Assembly: GCA_950022295.1 (NCBI GenBank)
Contig: OX465598.1
Location: forward strand, 113,009,001-113,073,000
Origin: Bromus sterilis
Taxonomy: Eukaryota; Streptophyta; Magnoliopsida; Poales; Poaceae
DNA: 64,000 nucleotides
Direction: 5' to 3'
Both the position numbers and the translations under genes were made by a program. Below the pieces are notes generated by a model that was not told the origin of the DNA, did not search any database, and saw only the letters and a program-made list of their open reading frames with translations. Position 1 is the first letter of the stretch; each line of letters begins with the position of its first letter. This document shows, piece by piece, positions 36,976-50,162 of the stretch.

Positions 36976-37829
36976 AAGTTATAATTGCTGTGTTAGCGAG
37001 AGTTGGGTACTGGACTGGGGAACTTAGAATGAAGGGGTTTTCCCATGTAGGAGCATGGATCAGAGCATGTCTTTTCAGCCCCTACAACTGTTGTTTGCAT
37101 TTTGCACCTTTGAGACAACTTAAACTATTCATTTTAATTGTTGGTCTGAATAAAAAATATAAGCCTGAAATTTTCCATGTCTGGCTTAATTTTTGTGTTT
37201 GTTTGTTAATTTTTAGGCCGTTCAGTAGATAGACATTTAAGACATTTCTACAAGTAGATATTTTATTATGTAGAACTTCTGATATTTAAGCCATTTTGTA
37301 GGTACATATTTGGTTATGCAGAATTGTTGATCATAGAAAATATAGATTTAGATATATTTGTGTTAATAAATTAGGAGCAAGTGTCTTATTTTTTCACCCT
37401 GTAAAAAGTAAACATAGCTAATACCAGTTCGTATATGTTACCATGCATATAGTGAAGGGTTTTGTGGTTTTGGACTGGTTATCCATTTTTCCCCTTTTTT
37501 GCTATCATGCCATAATTCGTGTTACCAGATAGTGATTTTTTTTGTTTTCGACTGGTTGAACATTTCCCCCTTTCTTTTTCCATCATGCCATCATTCTTTG
37601 CCTCCATATGTTAAGAGCGTGATTTAGGTGAGAGCATTGTTATTGTGTCAGGTTGTGTAAACATAGAGATACCATAGAGTTTATTTACCTATCCTCAGTA
37701 TCTTTCAAATTCCCTTGCATATAAATGGGCTTGGTCTATTTACTAACTGTGGGTTTTGCAATGCATTTAAAAGAAGATTGTTGATGCCGAACCAGCACAT
37801 GAGGTTGACAGTACCATCCTTAACTATTA

Positions 37830-37867
37830 CTCCCTTTGTTTCATATTAATTGCGCTAAAAACTGACT
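37830..37867. mobile_element. Stowaway-like MITE end (truncated)
   Basis: After a TA dinucleotide the bases read CTCCCTTTGTTTCATATTAA, the typical terminal sequence of grass Stowaway (Tc1/Mariner) MITEs. I find no matching inverted end nearby, so this is a fragment. Confidence 0.55.
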
Positions 37868-38933
37868 ATCACAAGCAGTTAGTTCTATCTATTATCAGAA
37901 GCACTATCATGTCACTATAGTTATCCCCTCTTTGTTTAGCAAGTTCTTTACATTTGGTCACAGGTTTAAATTTTCACGAATCTAAATGTGTGATTTTTTT
38001 CAATTTATTACTCTTTCGAAAGGTCCAGTCGCTGCTCTTTTTATAAGTTTATTTATCTCAAATGAAGCAAGAAAGCCCAATATGAAACAGGAAACAAACA
38101 TCTTTGTTTTTTTACTTAAGCCAATGAGAACAACCTACTACTGTCACCAATGAGAAGTCCGCTTGTATCAACCAAGAATCCTAACCATGTCTTCCTCTAT
38201 GATCAGTCGACCACCTATATTTCAAAATGCTGAGCACATATGTACAGCAAAATGTTTAATGTGAGTCCTCATAATTCACCGTCTTTGACTGGGATGTTCC
38301 TCATTGTGGATCAAACTCTGTATTGTTGAAACCTAGCAAGAAAGATGTAGTCCAGATTTGTCATCCACACTAAAATTGTACAAAGATCAATTTTCTGTCA
38401 TATCAATATTACAGGTTGTTGCATAGGCATGTGTGCTTCCTCATTTATACCTCAAGTAATTTTGGTTATATTTGTAAAGTTTTTTCGTAACCAAATATAT
38501 TCAGTATTCCTGGGTTGTTATTGCGAGAGGGTGAGAGACACATTCAGTATAATGCATTCTGTACATAGCAATATATCGATTTATGGAATTCTTATTTGTT
38601 CCCTTCTTAGTTTTCACTGTAGTTACCTGTTTTATTTATGAAAATTGTCCTCTAAATTGGGAACATGAAATGCAACATCAGCTTGCTTATTTACCAAGGG
38701 ATACAACCCTTCTCCCAAGAACATTTTGTTGATGGATCATATGAAGGGACTTACTACTCCTAGCTCTGCCCATATGTTGATTGATGACTGTTGTTGTTGT
38801 CTTATTTTCTCAGTATCTGCATCTACTTTTTATCCATTCAAAAGTAATGCCTCATTGGACTAGACACACGAAACTAGAGGTATCAAAAGTTTATTTAGCA
38901 TCTAGCAGCCTAATGGTTCTCAAGTTTTTTTTT

Positions 38934-38949
38934 TGTGTGTGTGTGTGTA
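38934..38949. repeat. Short GT microsatellite
   Basis: A run of eight GT dinucleotides directly after a T tract. Confidence 0.8.
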
Positions 38950-40270
38950 TAGCTAAGTTAACTATAGAAAGTTCACTTTGCATCTAATTGGTTTAATTCA
39001 TGATTTTTTTTGCTTATGACCAAGCTAACCTTTAACCAGCTTAACTACAGGGCAAAATATCAAATTTAAATTGTCTGCTATGTCTGCAAGAATTTTGATG
39101 GATGCACTATCTCCAAGTTGACCCACGTGTCGACGCTTGAGTCCCATTAACTACTGCCAAAAACTGGAGTAGGCTATACAGTTGTGCACCAAGCTTGGAT
39201 CGCCAAGGAATAATAATAGAAATTTATAGCATGAGTCTCAAGAAGGTACAATGCAGGTTTTTCAGATTTTTTTCTCTTTAATATACTTCATGTAGTACCA
39301 AGAGAAAGAGGTAAAGACATACTGCACGAAATAGCACGTCTTGTGGAGAAAAACTACATCGTGATGGTCACTCCAATTAGCAAATCACTGGATAGTGACT
39401 ATTACCATCTATACGTGCAGACTACAGAACAAGTGGCCAACACGGACCAGTTTACTCCATTGTTCTCTCTTCCTTATATTGAGAATGTAAAGATTGTTGT
39501 CTTTGGACTGATTTTCCATTTCCCCTTTAACATGATTCTTTGCCACCATATGTTTAGACCGTGGTGAGAGTGTTCCTGTTTTATCAAGTTGCGCGAACAT
39601 AGGATACCATAGATCTAATTATCTGCGTATAATTTGCAATGTATGATTTGCAGCATCCTCTTATTTTGACATACTGTCCAAAGTGAGGATCTCGTTACAC
39701 TAATCTCTCTCATTTTTGTACTACATATCCTTTTCCTTTTTCCTTTTCATATCATGAATTATTATCTAATTGGGGTTCTTATTTGCTGCAGGAGGAGCTG
39801 GTGTGTATGGAGTGCAGTCTTCAAAATTTGAGTACAGAAGATTCAGTATGGCTACGAGTCTGCTCCCTTTTAAGGTGTTTTTGCTTAATATAGTCCAGTA
39901 GTTCATTAATTCTCAGTGTTCTACACAAAGATTTCAGTTATGAATTTTGGTTACGACGGTTTTGGTTGTTTATTGCAAGAACACTCTATGTTTATTCATA
40001 TTAGAGTGTTCAACAATCAGTGCATTGTAGCATCAAAGATTTTAACTTTTTACTAGGTCAACTTTGTCTGCTTTTAGTTGTTTTGTTGGCTACAGTTCTT
40101 ATGTGATGCAAATAAAAATGGTATATGTAGCTTGATCAAGTTGTTGACATCGATAGTCAGGGAGTGTATTTTTATACTGTTCTGCTTCGTTCATGTCAAC
40201 ATAATAAAAGAGGCTCTTCTTCATTTTGTTCTATTTTTTTAGCATTTCTCTTTTTGTAGTAGATTTCATT

Positions 40271-42736
40271 ACCTAATGGTGTTTCTAAATGACATTTTTC
40301 ATAAAATGCACATTTTGAAAGTTCTATTTGAAAACTCTAGTAGAACGACATTTCATGAGACCCTCTGCAACTCGACTCAACGCTCGTATCCTTCCTCCTC
40401 CATGTCTGCCTTGGCGGCAACGCTGCAGCTTTCAAGTTCCAACATCTCAAACTCGACCATTTCCAGTGTGTCGTCTCTTTCGAAAAGATTGTCTCCTCGC
40501 TTCTTGTAGAGCCTCGAATATCCAACAAATCCTTCAAAAATCCGGTTCCTCCCTTTCCCACTGCCGGAGGAGCCAAAAGCTCTGCCACCACCCTCTGTCA
40601 CCGGCGACAAGCTCAACCACACCCTTCACTTCTGCTCGTCTCAATTACAACTCACAGACCTTCTTGACCGTGAGTTCCAGGAAAACCTTCAACCATGCTC
40701 TTCTACAGAAAAATGAGTGCATGGGCGTCACTAGAACCGACAAAACCGACCTCATGGTCGACTCATACTTGGTCCAAGCCGTACTACTCCTTCGTTTTTG
40801 TGGTCTCCACTCCGACATCGAGGTGTCCCATGACACACATCACATTTTCTCCTTCTTTGCCATGAAATGTGCGTTGGCGGGCATCATAGCATCCGCGTCG
40901 CCGATCCGTGTCTCGCGCCTATTCGCTTCGCTGACGATCGCCCATGAGGTCATCGGTGCCCTTCAGTTGTGGTTGCGGAAGCATCGCAGCTCCTTGTTCA
41001 AAATCGGATGGTGGTGGAGGAGAGGTTGGTGCCTGTGGTGGTGGATCCGGTGCATGCATATGATTCATGCAACGGTGAATCTGGCGTAACTCCCATGCAA
41101 AGAAGATCACAGCCATCTAGTTTCGTCCGCAATAGTCTAAGCGCCACCGACCAGCTATTAGCTTTAATAAATTTATTTTCTCATTGTTCTACTACCTTGT
41201 CACCTGCCCACTAAACAATATCAACCACAAACCAAACACACCCATCTGGGTTGTTTCTTAGTCTAAGGATTTATGCCCAAATACTACACTCATAAATAGT
41301 TCTTTAGACCACCACTTTTCTTTTAAAATTTTCTTTGTTTCCTCCATGCCTAGTACTAATTTGCTACTGGTGCACGTTTACTCCAGTGATGTAAGAAACG
41401 AAACCCTACAATTTGTGGCTATAGTTTTTGAAATGTTCAAACTTTTCATGTTTGACTCACTCGATTGCGTGATAGTTTGTGGCCGCACGGATACCAGCCG
41501 TGACTAGAGAGCCTTGACCTACAATACACCTACCTACCCAACTATCCTTTTGTCACACATCATCCTTACTTGAACCTCCCTCGTATACACTAAGTTTCAA
41601 ACATGTTCCAAAAACCTCTACTCCGCCACAATCCCCACATGCTACTCTGATCAAATCAGCAGTACCTTAATCATCTCGCAGGACGCATGTGATGTACAAC
41701 ACTTGGTCCAAAATAATTTAGACAAACACACTCCCACAACCTTGATCACAACCACCTCACATGCGACCAGACCACTCACCCCGTTGCATGCCTTTCACCA
41801 AAAAAACCCGCACCCAAAACCTGACCATGACGACATCCCAACCTTGACTTGTCTATGCTTCGGGACAATCACAACAGACAAAACAAGTGTCTCGCTAACG
41901 ACTCGCCCCCACTCCGCGTAGAAATCGAAATGACGCTCTCTCCGTAGACCGAGCCATGCACACGGACACGCTCACTATCGGTCACCCACAATCAAATACA
42001 AACCCGCCATGCGCTACGTTCCCGCTCCTGTATCTATCACCAACGCTACGTTCCCTCACCTCCTCCTACAAACCCCATTGACATCGATCAATTCAGAACG
42101 CCACATGTTCCTGCTGCAATCTTCTCGGGCCAGCAGCTCATCGGGGTGCCTTGATACTATCGTGCAACTGTCCTCTCAACCCCCTTCCCAACCAAAGATC
42201 CCTCCCTCTGGCTCTATAACAAGCAATCCATGGTACACCCAATCCACACTGCCTTCCCACCTCCACCTACAAAAAATTGATTCTTTCGATGTCTCGCAAG
42301 TAACCACTTCATCGCCGACTACTGTCATCCCGTCTGGTGCTCCCGCTGTTGGAGATCAGACCACCGGAGTTACAAGTGCTCGGTCGTCCGTTTCGTTCCT
42401 TTCCCTAAAATGCCCTTCCCTATCGCTAACCCTTCCTTTCGCCCCTACGTCTCCTAGGTCGACAACGCACACTACTAGGACGCACATGGCATCAGGATCC
42501 TCAGCTGGCTCTATGGTATATAATGCCCAAGCGATCTGGTTTGGACAACACCGCGCCCTCCTCAACGAGATGCCCCCTTTCCGTTTGGCGCTTGTCTTTG
42601 GTGGAGGGGGCTATAGCCGCCAGTCGCCCCATCACACGTTCGCCTCCACGCTAGCTCCCCCTCCCACAACACTTGTGCGGCTCCAACGGCTCCTCACATC
42701 CCGCTACTGGTGCCCTCGTAGTGTCTAGTGCGACCT
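40271..42736. other. C-rich region upstream of the 409-codon ORF
   Basis: Compositionally unlike the AT-rich spacer to its left. It contains open stretches that are Ser/Pro/Thr-rich. One, 42009-42728, has an ATG and 239 codons and ends at TAG eight bases before the ATG of the next frame. Another, 40328-41089, lacks an ATG at its start. Frames on both strands and changes of frame suggest a decayed repeat-associated gene joined to the next ORF. I find no known domain. Confidence 0.35.
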
Positions 42737-43966
42737 ATGGACAACGTGGCCTATGTCCACCTCACGGTGCCCATGGACCATCCATTCTGCTACATCCGCG
42801 AGGCCGTCGCTGCGCACTGTGGCAACCCAAGGGTGAGAGTCACATCCACCAGCCGCGGCTCCACCAGGCTCACCTTCGACGATGCGATGAAATGCATTCG
42901 GTTCACCGGCCACGGCCTGATCATGCACCAGGGAAACACCATCTTCTTAGAGCGCCCAGAGCACGGCGACAAATGCTTTGTGGTGATCTTCAAGGACATG
43001 GCCGAAGTGGAGGATTTTGAGTTCCTCGACAAGTTATCGCATCTGGAGGGCGTCGACTACTTCTTCTCGCATATTGGCGATTTCCTATCTGCCGACCAGT
43101 TATGCTTCTCTGGTGACTACACCAGCGTTAGGGCCCTGGCGATGGTGCGCCAAGGTTACATTGTCCCTCTGTGCATCGAGGTTCGCCTCCCCGACAAAGA
43201 AATCATCTCCATCGAGCTGCATAGCCGCGTTCTCTACATCCACGGCGAGGGTTCCTCTCCTTTCCCATCGGAGGATGATGACTTGGGTTCCCCTCATCGT
43301 CGCCGCATATACAGTCCTCTCCACATGCCTCACGGTGCGCTTCCCATGCACGAGGTTGCTGCATTCGACCTCGACACCGAGGTACCATCCGGCCCTCTGT
43401 CCTCACCTTTAGGTGATCATCCCGCTGCTCTTAATGGTGTTCCACTACTGGTAGTCATGACCGATGTCATGCTGGTCCCGGCTCCCTGGGTTCCCCCTCA
43501 GCCCATCGTTGCGGCTACTGCGAGACGCTTGTGCCGAGCCACAATAATCCCTCGTATCGAGCTTTCTTCTAACATGGACATCTCTACTTCGCCTGACATT
43601 GCCCCGCTCTCCCCTGTTGAGATATCCTCTGCCCTAGATGTCGCCCCGACCCCGAACAACGACTGCAACATCGAAGAGCCACATGTTGCCACTGCTTACC
43701 TTCTTCGTCAACCTGCCAAGATGGCCACTAACTCGGGCATCAAGGAAAGGCATAGTGCGTGCCTCGCCGAGCGTGAACAGCCTCTCTGCGCATCCATGAC
43801 TACTCGGGCAATGCAGGCAAGGAGAAGAAGATGGAAATCACCACCACATCCAAGGAGCTCACCGTGGCGCTTGTGTCGTGGGAAAAACACGCTAGATGTC
43901 CTCATTGGAGAACTTAAGCGGGGCCTTTTCTACAAGTGGATAAGAGGAGGAAGAGTCAATCGGTAG
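42737..43966 (+). CDS. 409-residue repeat-associated protein, DUF4283-like layout (tentative)
   Basis: I start at the ATG at 42737 (MDNVAYVHLTVPMDH); the open frame extends only three codons further upstream, to a GTG, before a TAG. Residues about 1-85 alternate hydrophobic strands and short helices, with FCYIREAVAAHCGNP, STRLTFDDAMKCIRF and GNTIFLERPEHGD. Residues about 85-180 form a second unit (CFVVIFKDMAEVEDFEF to VRLPDKEIISIELHSRV). Then comes a Pro/Ser/Ala-rich tail. This two-part layout recalls Triticeae proteins of the DUF4283/LINE-ORF1-like class, but I cannot confirm it without a profile search. No CCHC knuckle is seen. The last residues (about LFYKWIRGGRVNR) come from the adjoining LTR-like sequence, so the true C-terminus is probably lost. 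It is the longest ATG-initiated frame in the window not tied to an obvious transposon domain. Confidence 0.45.
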   Translation: MDNVAYVHLTVPMDHPFCYIREAVAAHCGNPRVRVTSTSRGSTRLTFDDAMKCIRFTGHGLIMHQGNTIFLERPEHGDKCFVVIFKDMAEVEDFEFLDKLSHLEGVDYFFSHIGDFLSADQLCFSGDYTSVRALAMVRQGYIVPLCIEVRLPDKEIISIELHSRVLYIHGEGSSPFPSEDDDLGSPHRRRIYSPLHMPHGALPMHEVAAFDLDTEVPSGPLSSPLGDHPAALNGVPLLVVMTDVMLVPAPWVPPQPIVAATARRLCRATIIPRIELSSNMDISTSPDIAPLSPVEISSALDVAPTPNNDCNIEEPHVATAYLLRQPAKMATNSGIKERHSACLAEREQPLCASMTTRAMQARRRRWKSPPHPRSSPWRLCRGKNTLDVLIGELKRGLFYKWIRGGRVNR

Positions 43967-44320
43967 AGAGTCGACACAAGAGAGACACATGGATTTACTC
44001 AGGTTCGGCCCCTCAATGAGGTAAATTCCTATTTCCTTCATTTCTTGTATTATATGTGGGAGATCTCGATTACAAGGGCGCTAGAAGTCGTCGGTGTCTC
44101 GAGAACTAGTCTAAGATGATTCGCCCCTCAGACGCCCCGGGACCTCGGCTTATATACACGTCGGGTCCTAGGGCTTTACAATGAATCCGACTACAATACG
44201 AGATGGAGTCATATTATTTCCCCTCGGCGACGATTTTGTCCCCCAAGGCGGTTCGGCTCCTTCCTTGTGTGTCGGTCTTCATCTTGAAATACAGCTGGTT
44301 TACAGGTCGTATCTTCTCCT
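43967..44320. mobile_element. Left part of a Gypsy-type element, LTR-like
   Basis: Contains a GGTTCGGCC motif near 44001 and a TATA-like GGCTTATATACACG near 44150, followed by CCTAGGGCTTTACAATGA. These are typical of Triticeae Gypsy LTR and leader sequence. It ends with CTCCT (44316-44320), the target duplication of the solo LTR, and resumes at 49248. I cannot fix its outer border. Confidence 0.5.
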
Positions 44321-47300
44321 TGTAACACCCTCAGATCCAGTACAGTAATCACTACAGTGATTCCACTGTTAGTGATCATTACTGTTAATGATCAAGCCAT
44401 GATCACCTTGATCATAGCTCTGTGAATTTCCAACCCGGATAAAATTTTCAAATTGGGTAAACTATAAAACTTTCCTCCAAGAATTGTGGATGCATGTCAA
44501 TCCACTTGATCCTTGTTCAACCCAATCAACCTTACTCATTTGCAGAATCCCAGGTCAGTGTTAATTATAAAACCAATAATGGTGGGTGAATAAATTGCCT
44601 TATAATATTAATATAAAAGCAATGTGGAATTTTGAAGTAAACCCTAGGTGTTGCAAGAACTTTCGTTATTTAATAGCAAATAATCATTAGGCCATGATTA
44701 AAATAACAATGGATATTCTATTAAAGTGTTTTAGAAGTATTATGAAATAAAAACAATAGCTTGAAAATTATTAAATGGCCATGGTAAATTTAATAAACAA
44801 GTAGGAATTTTAAATGCACTAAAATTTGTGAAACCAAAAATATTGCAAACCATTTTATAAAATGTCCAAATATCATTAGGGTATAATAAAATACAAATGG
44901 TATTTTATTAAAATATTCAAATAATACAAACCAACAAAATAGTAGCTAAATAATAGCTTTTACTTCATATTAAATAATTTAAAGGTCTAAATGATTTTAT
45001 TTTTGTACCAAACTTTTTGTGGCATCATTATAACTTGTAAAAATAATATTAGGGTTTATTTCATGTTTTACAAACATCAAATGCCAGCCAAATAAATAAG
45101 AAAATTAAAGGAAATGATTAATAGAAAAACAAAAAAATGGAAATCCCTAATCTATGCCCAGGGCACCAGCCCACCCCTACCCCCCTTGTCTTCTTCCTCA
45201 ACTGCTCCCTGCCCCTCACCTGCTCCCCCCCGTGGCGCCACGGCCATGGCCGCACAGCCAGGCCGGTCCCCTCTCCCTCACCTGCTCCCTTGTCGCTAAG
45301 AGCACACCCCTGCAACCCATGGACACCCCCTCCCCCATTGCCCTCCCTCCTGGTATCTCTGTTCGCCACACCCGGGCCGCTCGCTGGTTTCCCGTCGTCG
45401 CCGCCTCAGCGCCCACGCGGCCAACGACCACCTCGTCGGTGGGGAGCATGTCCCGAAGCCCTCCTTCGACTGCTCGGTCTTCCCCATGCGCTAATTCGGC
45501 CGGAGCCGCACCAACATCGTCGCCCCCTTCTCCTACTTCCGCCACGACCATCGACAGTCGCCGCCGCGATTCGCCGGCTACGTTGCTCCCCTGAGCCTGC
45601 TGCCGTATCCTTCGAGCTCCGGGTGAGCTCACGAACCTCCTCAACCCCTTTCCTTCCTCCCCTGTGTCGCGTAGGTTCGTCGCCACTTGTTCGCGCTTCG
45701 ACCGCCGCGGCAGGTCACAGTGGCCGTCGTGCCTCTGGTCCCGGCCGCGTCCAGCCCGCGCCCCGGTCACGCTCTGCGCGTAGCCGCATGGCCGCGCCAC
45801 CCGTGGCTGTAAGCTGCGGCTGCTGCTCTGTCACCCACCGCCGTGCACTGCTGCAGCCGCCGCGCACCATGGCTGCTGCCACACGCTTGACCGTGCCCTG
45901 CCTCTTTGTGGCCTTCCGCACGCGTCCGTGTTCTCCGCCACCCCGCAACGCCCCTCCTCGCCGCGCCCATGCCCCTCTTGCGCCCTGGCCGAGGCTCGCC
46001 GGAGGCCAGCCATGGCCGGAGTGCCCTTTGGTTCGGGGTTACGAACCCCCCTAACCCCCTGTTAGTAATGGGTTTGGATGACAAGTGGGGCCTAGCCCTT
46101 GTTTAAGTTAAAGTGGCTAGCTTAATTTCCCCACTGAAAATGACATGTGGGTCCAGCACCCCCCTTAACCCTTGGTTAATTAAACAAATAGATTGGGTTA
46201 TTACATATGACTCAATGACATGGGGGTCCCCTTGTGCTATTTATTTTAAATAAAATCAATTTGTTGCATGTGTCTATGACACATGGGGCCCACTGGTCAG
46301 TTGACCAGTCAAGCCACCTAGCCTATGACAGGTGGGTCCCCCTTGTCAGTTTGACAGTTCAAACTTCACTGTTCTGGATAATGTTAGATTAATAATAAAT
46401 ATAAATCTAGAAATTCTTTTAAATGATTAAAACTTTAAAATTCAATATCTTTTAAACCGTAACTCAGATCGAAAAACTTTATACATGAAAATTGATCAGA
46501 AAAATATAAAGAATACAAATACGCTATTCGTATGTCAACCACCCCCTCTAACTTACCGAACATCGACATTCCCCCCTTGGGGCCGTCTGTCGATAATTCC
46601 CGGTACCGATATACGTTGCCCGGATGTAAAACTTTTGTATACGAAAGTTGCTCAGAACGGATCACCGAGTTCGGATATTATACCCATACCCCCACCACAC
46701 CCCTCTAACATGCCGAACATCGAACCGTCCCCCTCCGGTACCGTCAGTCCGATTATTGCCCGATACCGTAAAACTCTTCGGATGAATTTATTTCGAACAC
46801 GAAAGTTGTTCGGAATAGATCAACTAACCCGGATACACCCTCCGTATGTTTGTCCGATGTCCACGACACCTCAGACATGGAACCTTCCACTCCGGATAAT
46901 CTGTCCGTTAATCACCCGGTACTGATGAGTCGTCACCGGATAAATTCCCGCTCCGCCGAAAAATACTTAACACTGCGTTAGAGCTCCGTTGCTTTGTATC
47001 TGCTAGGTCTTGCATTTGTATTGCTATTATTGTTGTGTATTTATTTTTTCTCCCCCCTTTATTCTCCGATAGACCCCGACGCTGCCGCCGACTACACCGT
47101 TGCCGAGTACGACTACTTCGTCGACGACCGTACCCCTACCGTCGAGCTTCCAGGCAAGCAGAGCCATTCTCTTCCCCAGATATCGCCTATCTTTCCGTAC
47201 ATTTCTTGCACTAGGCATTGTTACTGCTGCTGCTACGATTACAATCCTATTCAATTGCATAGCCTGTTTTTGTCGCCCATTGATGTACCTTCCTTTAATA

Positions 47301-49247
47301 CAATGCTGCCTATTACTACTTATGCATTATTCAGCAGTAAACCCTGCGCATTGTTAGCTAGGTTTAGAATAGAGGGTCGTGATCACTTTGGGAGTGATCG
47401 CGGGAACGATATATTACAACTTCAATAGGTACGGATCAATGCAGACGCCCTAGGGAACCTACAACGGCGATACTCTGCCGAGTCGCTTCGAGTTTGACTT
47501 ACGAGTGGAATGGACTCGTATTTCACTCTCGTCGGCTCAGTAGAGTAGCATCACCGGGATGATACGAGGTTTACCTCTTTAGTTCATCCCGCTGATGTCT
47601 CAGTCGAGCCAGCTCAAGTGTACCATCGAGGGTGATTCCTCCTGGTTTCACTTAATGGTAGGAACACGAACCAACTGGTGTCCTTAAAGGTAAGAAGTCG
47701 GGTGACCCAACGGTGCCCGCGAATGGTATTGCGACGGGACGATAGGGAGGGTACGACCAGTGTACCGGTGTGCTTGGCCCCTGATCGTTGGCCGCGAGAG
47801 TTACCAAACCACGAAAGTCGAGCTCCTCCAGAAGCACACGCAAGACAAGGTAAGGAGACGGTTCACTTTGTTGGTAACCGCAGTGACTTGGTGGGACGAC
47901 GGGGCAGGCACCGATGTACTGGTGGTCCTGGCTGCTGTCGTTGTCTGCGGGTGGTTAAGTCGAGGCAACGATAACGGTTGTCACGCAAGTTAATAAAATG
48001 ACTAATGATTCAGTGAATGTCTTGAGTTGGCTATATGCCATGTACACACTACCTACCCGTGGGAATTACGAGTTATGGGCTCCTCTGCTTCGTAGTGTCG
48101 TCCGAGGACTCTTCAGACGTCAGCAGTACCGCGGCCTGCGCCGGGAAGTGGTGTTGTCTTATTTGCTCGCGCGGTGGTGTCTTATTTGGATTTGCTTTAA
48201 CTTCACCGGCCAGCCTCGCACCGTTCAGGAGTACGTCGGGGTTAGGGTCCAAAGCCCCGCGTACATAGGATATAGTCCGGCGGATGACCTCTCTGTTGAG
48301 TTTGAAAGATGGGCTATGAAGTGTCGGATAGCCTCGGTGGAGCGTTCCCTAACAAGGTTCCTGCCACCCTGGAGATCCGTGTGTGTAGCATAACACAAGT
48401 GCACCCCTGCAGGGAAGATTAATCTATTCGAATAGCCGTGTCCACGGTAACAGGACGCTTTATGCTGAAGCTGGATCTTACTACTACGAACTATTATTAT
48501 TAAACTGTATGGTTCCGGGTTTTCTTCCTCGCGGGGATGTCGAGGAGGGGAACTCGGAGGCATTGCTAATTATTACAACTTACTATATTACAATGCTGCA
48601 GCAACTTCTGCTGCATTGTTACTTTCATTACTGTTATATTAACTGTTGGCTGATTCTTACCTCATGCTGCAAGACTCGTTGGAAGATGCTAGTCTTCGAT
48701 AGGCCTAGCTTCTTACCCTTATTCTGATTTCTATCTTGCAGTCCACTATATACAGCCTCTTCTTTCCATTGATACAATGCATAATGCTTAGTAGCGGACG
48801 TAAGACTCGCGGGTATGCTAGATACTCACCCTGCTTTATTTCCTTTACTGTTTTTCCTGATCGGCCGCTGCAGTCGACGTTGGAGCCTTGGAGTCCAGGA
48901 GAAGGAGATCCCCGATGCCTTCTATGACGTCGAGTTTCCCTTTGACCAGGAGTAGCTTGGAGGTTCCCAGGCAGGAGGCCTCGCCTTTTCGATCGAGTGT
49001 TGATTTTGTGCTAGCCTTCTTAAGGCAACCTTGTACCTTGTGTCTGTACTCAGATACTATTGCTTCCGCTAACTTTGTGCTCTCGAGCTGTTGTATTCGA
49101 GCCCTCGTGGCCCTTGGCTTGTATTAAACAACTTTTATTATTTTAATTGTAGAGTTGTGTTGTGATATCTCATCGTGAGTCCCTGATCTCGGTCGTGTAC
49201 CTTGCGTGTATGATTACTATACACGGGTTGATTTTGGGGGCGTCACA
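44321..49247 (+). mobile_element. Solo LTR, 4.93 kb, with CTCCT target duplication
   Basis: It starts TGTAACACCC and ends GGGGGCGTCACA, flanked by CTCCT on both sides (44316-44320 and 49248-49252). No primer-binding site, purine tract, gag or pol is seen. The internal order matches that of the long LTRs at 52631-56716: AT-rich U3, GC-rich Pro/Arg-coding-looking block (45130-46060), AT-rich part, then a conserved block (CACCCCTGCAGG, then GCCGTGTCCACGG, near 48400-48450) about 0.84 kb before the end (0.79 kb in the other). So it is best read as one LTR, not a whole element. Frames up to 305 codons in the GC block are open on both strands and look fortuitous. Confidence 0.75.
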
Positions 49248-50162
49248 CTCCTGGGCCTTCTCTTCAACAAGCCGTCCCATAGGACGACTCCCTTCGTCTT
49301 GATCAATAAGGTCACCTTATTATTTCTGCTAGGTATCTGAATTATCCCCTTGATAGTAGCCCCCAAGATTGACGCGAGGCTGGCTTCGGGGCAATCTTCC
49401 TTGAGAAATGAGCCATTAAAATGGAAGAGCTTACAAAGGTAAGTCGGCAATCCTTTCAAAACCTCGGCGCCATTATGCTTTAACGGTCATATTTGTTAGC
49501 TATGAAATCCGTGTGCACTCTTTATTTTCCCGGGATCGAGGTGTCGCCTGCTCGTTTAGTCACATCACGTGTGAGGATCGAGGAAACCCCATTTATTATA
49601 CCGTGGGTTTTGCACTGTTGGTTGGACTCGGGCCTCATAAATAGGATTCAGCCTTACCCTTCTTTCTTCTTTGCCCGCATTCCTTTCCACCTCGCATTCT
49701 TCATCTCCTTCCTCGCTCAGCGTAGATCTTAGAGCGCCCAAGGTTTGTCGAAGGAGAAACGTTCCGCAGTGCAGGACTAACTTGGCATCCACAAAGCTTG
49801 CTTCTCCCACGTCAAGCAACACAGGGTCGTGCCACTCTTGTCTATCTGAACTGTAAGTGCGCCTCATTCAGATCCGCCATCTTCCTTCCTGTTCTTGATA
49901 ATCGTAAAGCTTTTGATTCATTTGTATTGAACCCTAGGATACTTGCTTGTATATATCCTTGAGAAAACTAGTTCGACCCCGTATCCGTTTAACAGATTTT
50001 GAGAATATTTCCCCCTTTTTGTTGTCCCAACAGATCTATTAAACCTGCCTTGGGAAACGAAAAGTTCTTGCGGGCGTCAATCCTTTATTTATTTATTTAT
50101 TCGTTGTCTTTCCTTCCCAGCCATTCTTCTGATCCCAAGATGAAGAAAATGGAGGTATCAAA
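49248..50162 (+). mobile_element. Gypsy-type element, leader part
   Basis: Continues the element interrupted at 44320. A TATA-like CTCATAAATAGG at about 49635 precedes a CT-rich leader, compatible with a transcript running into the frame at 50163. No separate gene is seen. Confidence 0.5.

Larger units (their letters stand above)
36976..40270. other. AT-rich spacer with exon-like scraps
   Basis: Contains a partial Stowaway-like end at 37830-37867, a short GT run at 38934-38949, and an exon-like stretch at 39792-39874 between CTGCAG and AG/GTGTTT (EELVCMECSLQNLSTED). A 74-codon frame at 39343-39567 has no motif. No gene is supported. Confidence 0.5.

Noticed and set aside
40328..41089. A 253-codon open stretch
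   Set aside because: It begins at TTG, not ATG, has no domain I recognise and overlaps open frames on the minus strand. Described only as part of the C-rich region.
45137..46054. A 305-codon Pro/Arg-rich frame in the solo LTR
   Set aside because: The block is GC-rich and open in several frames on both strands, with low-complexity composition. It lies in LTR sequence, so I take it as fortuitous.
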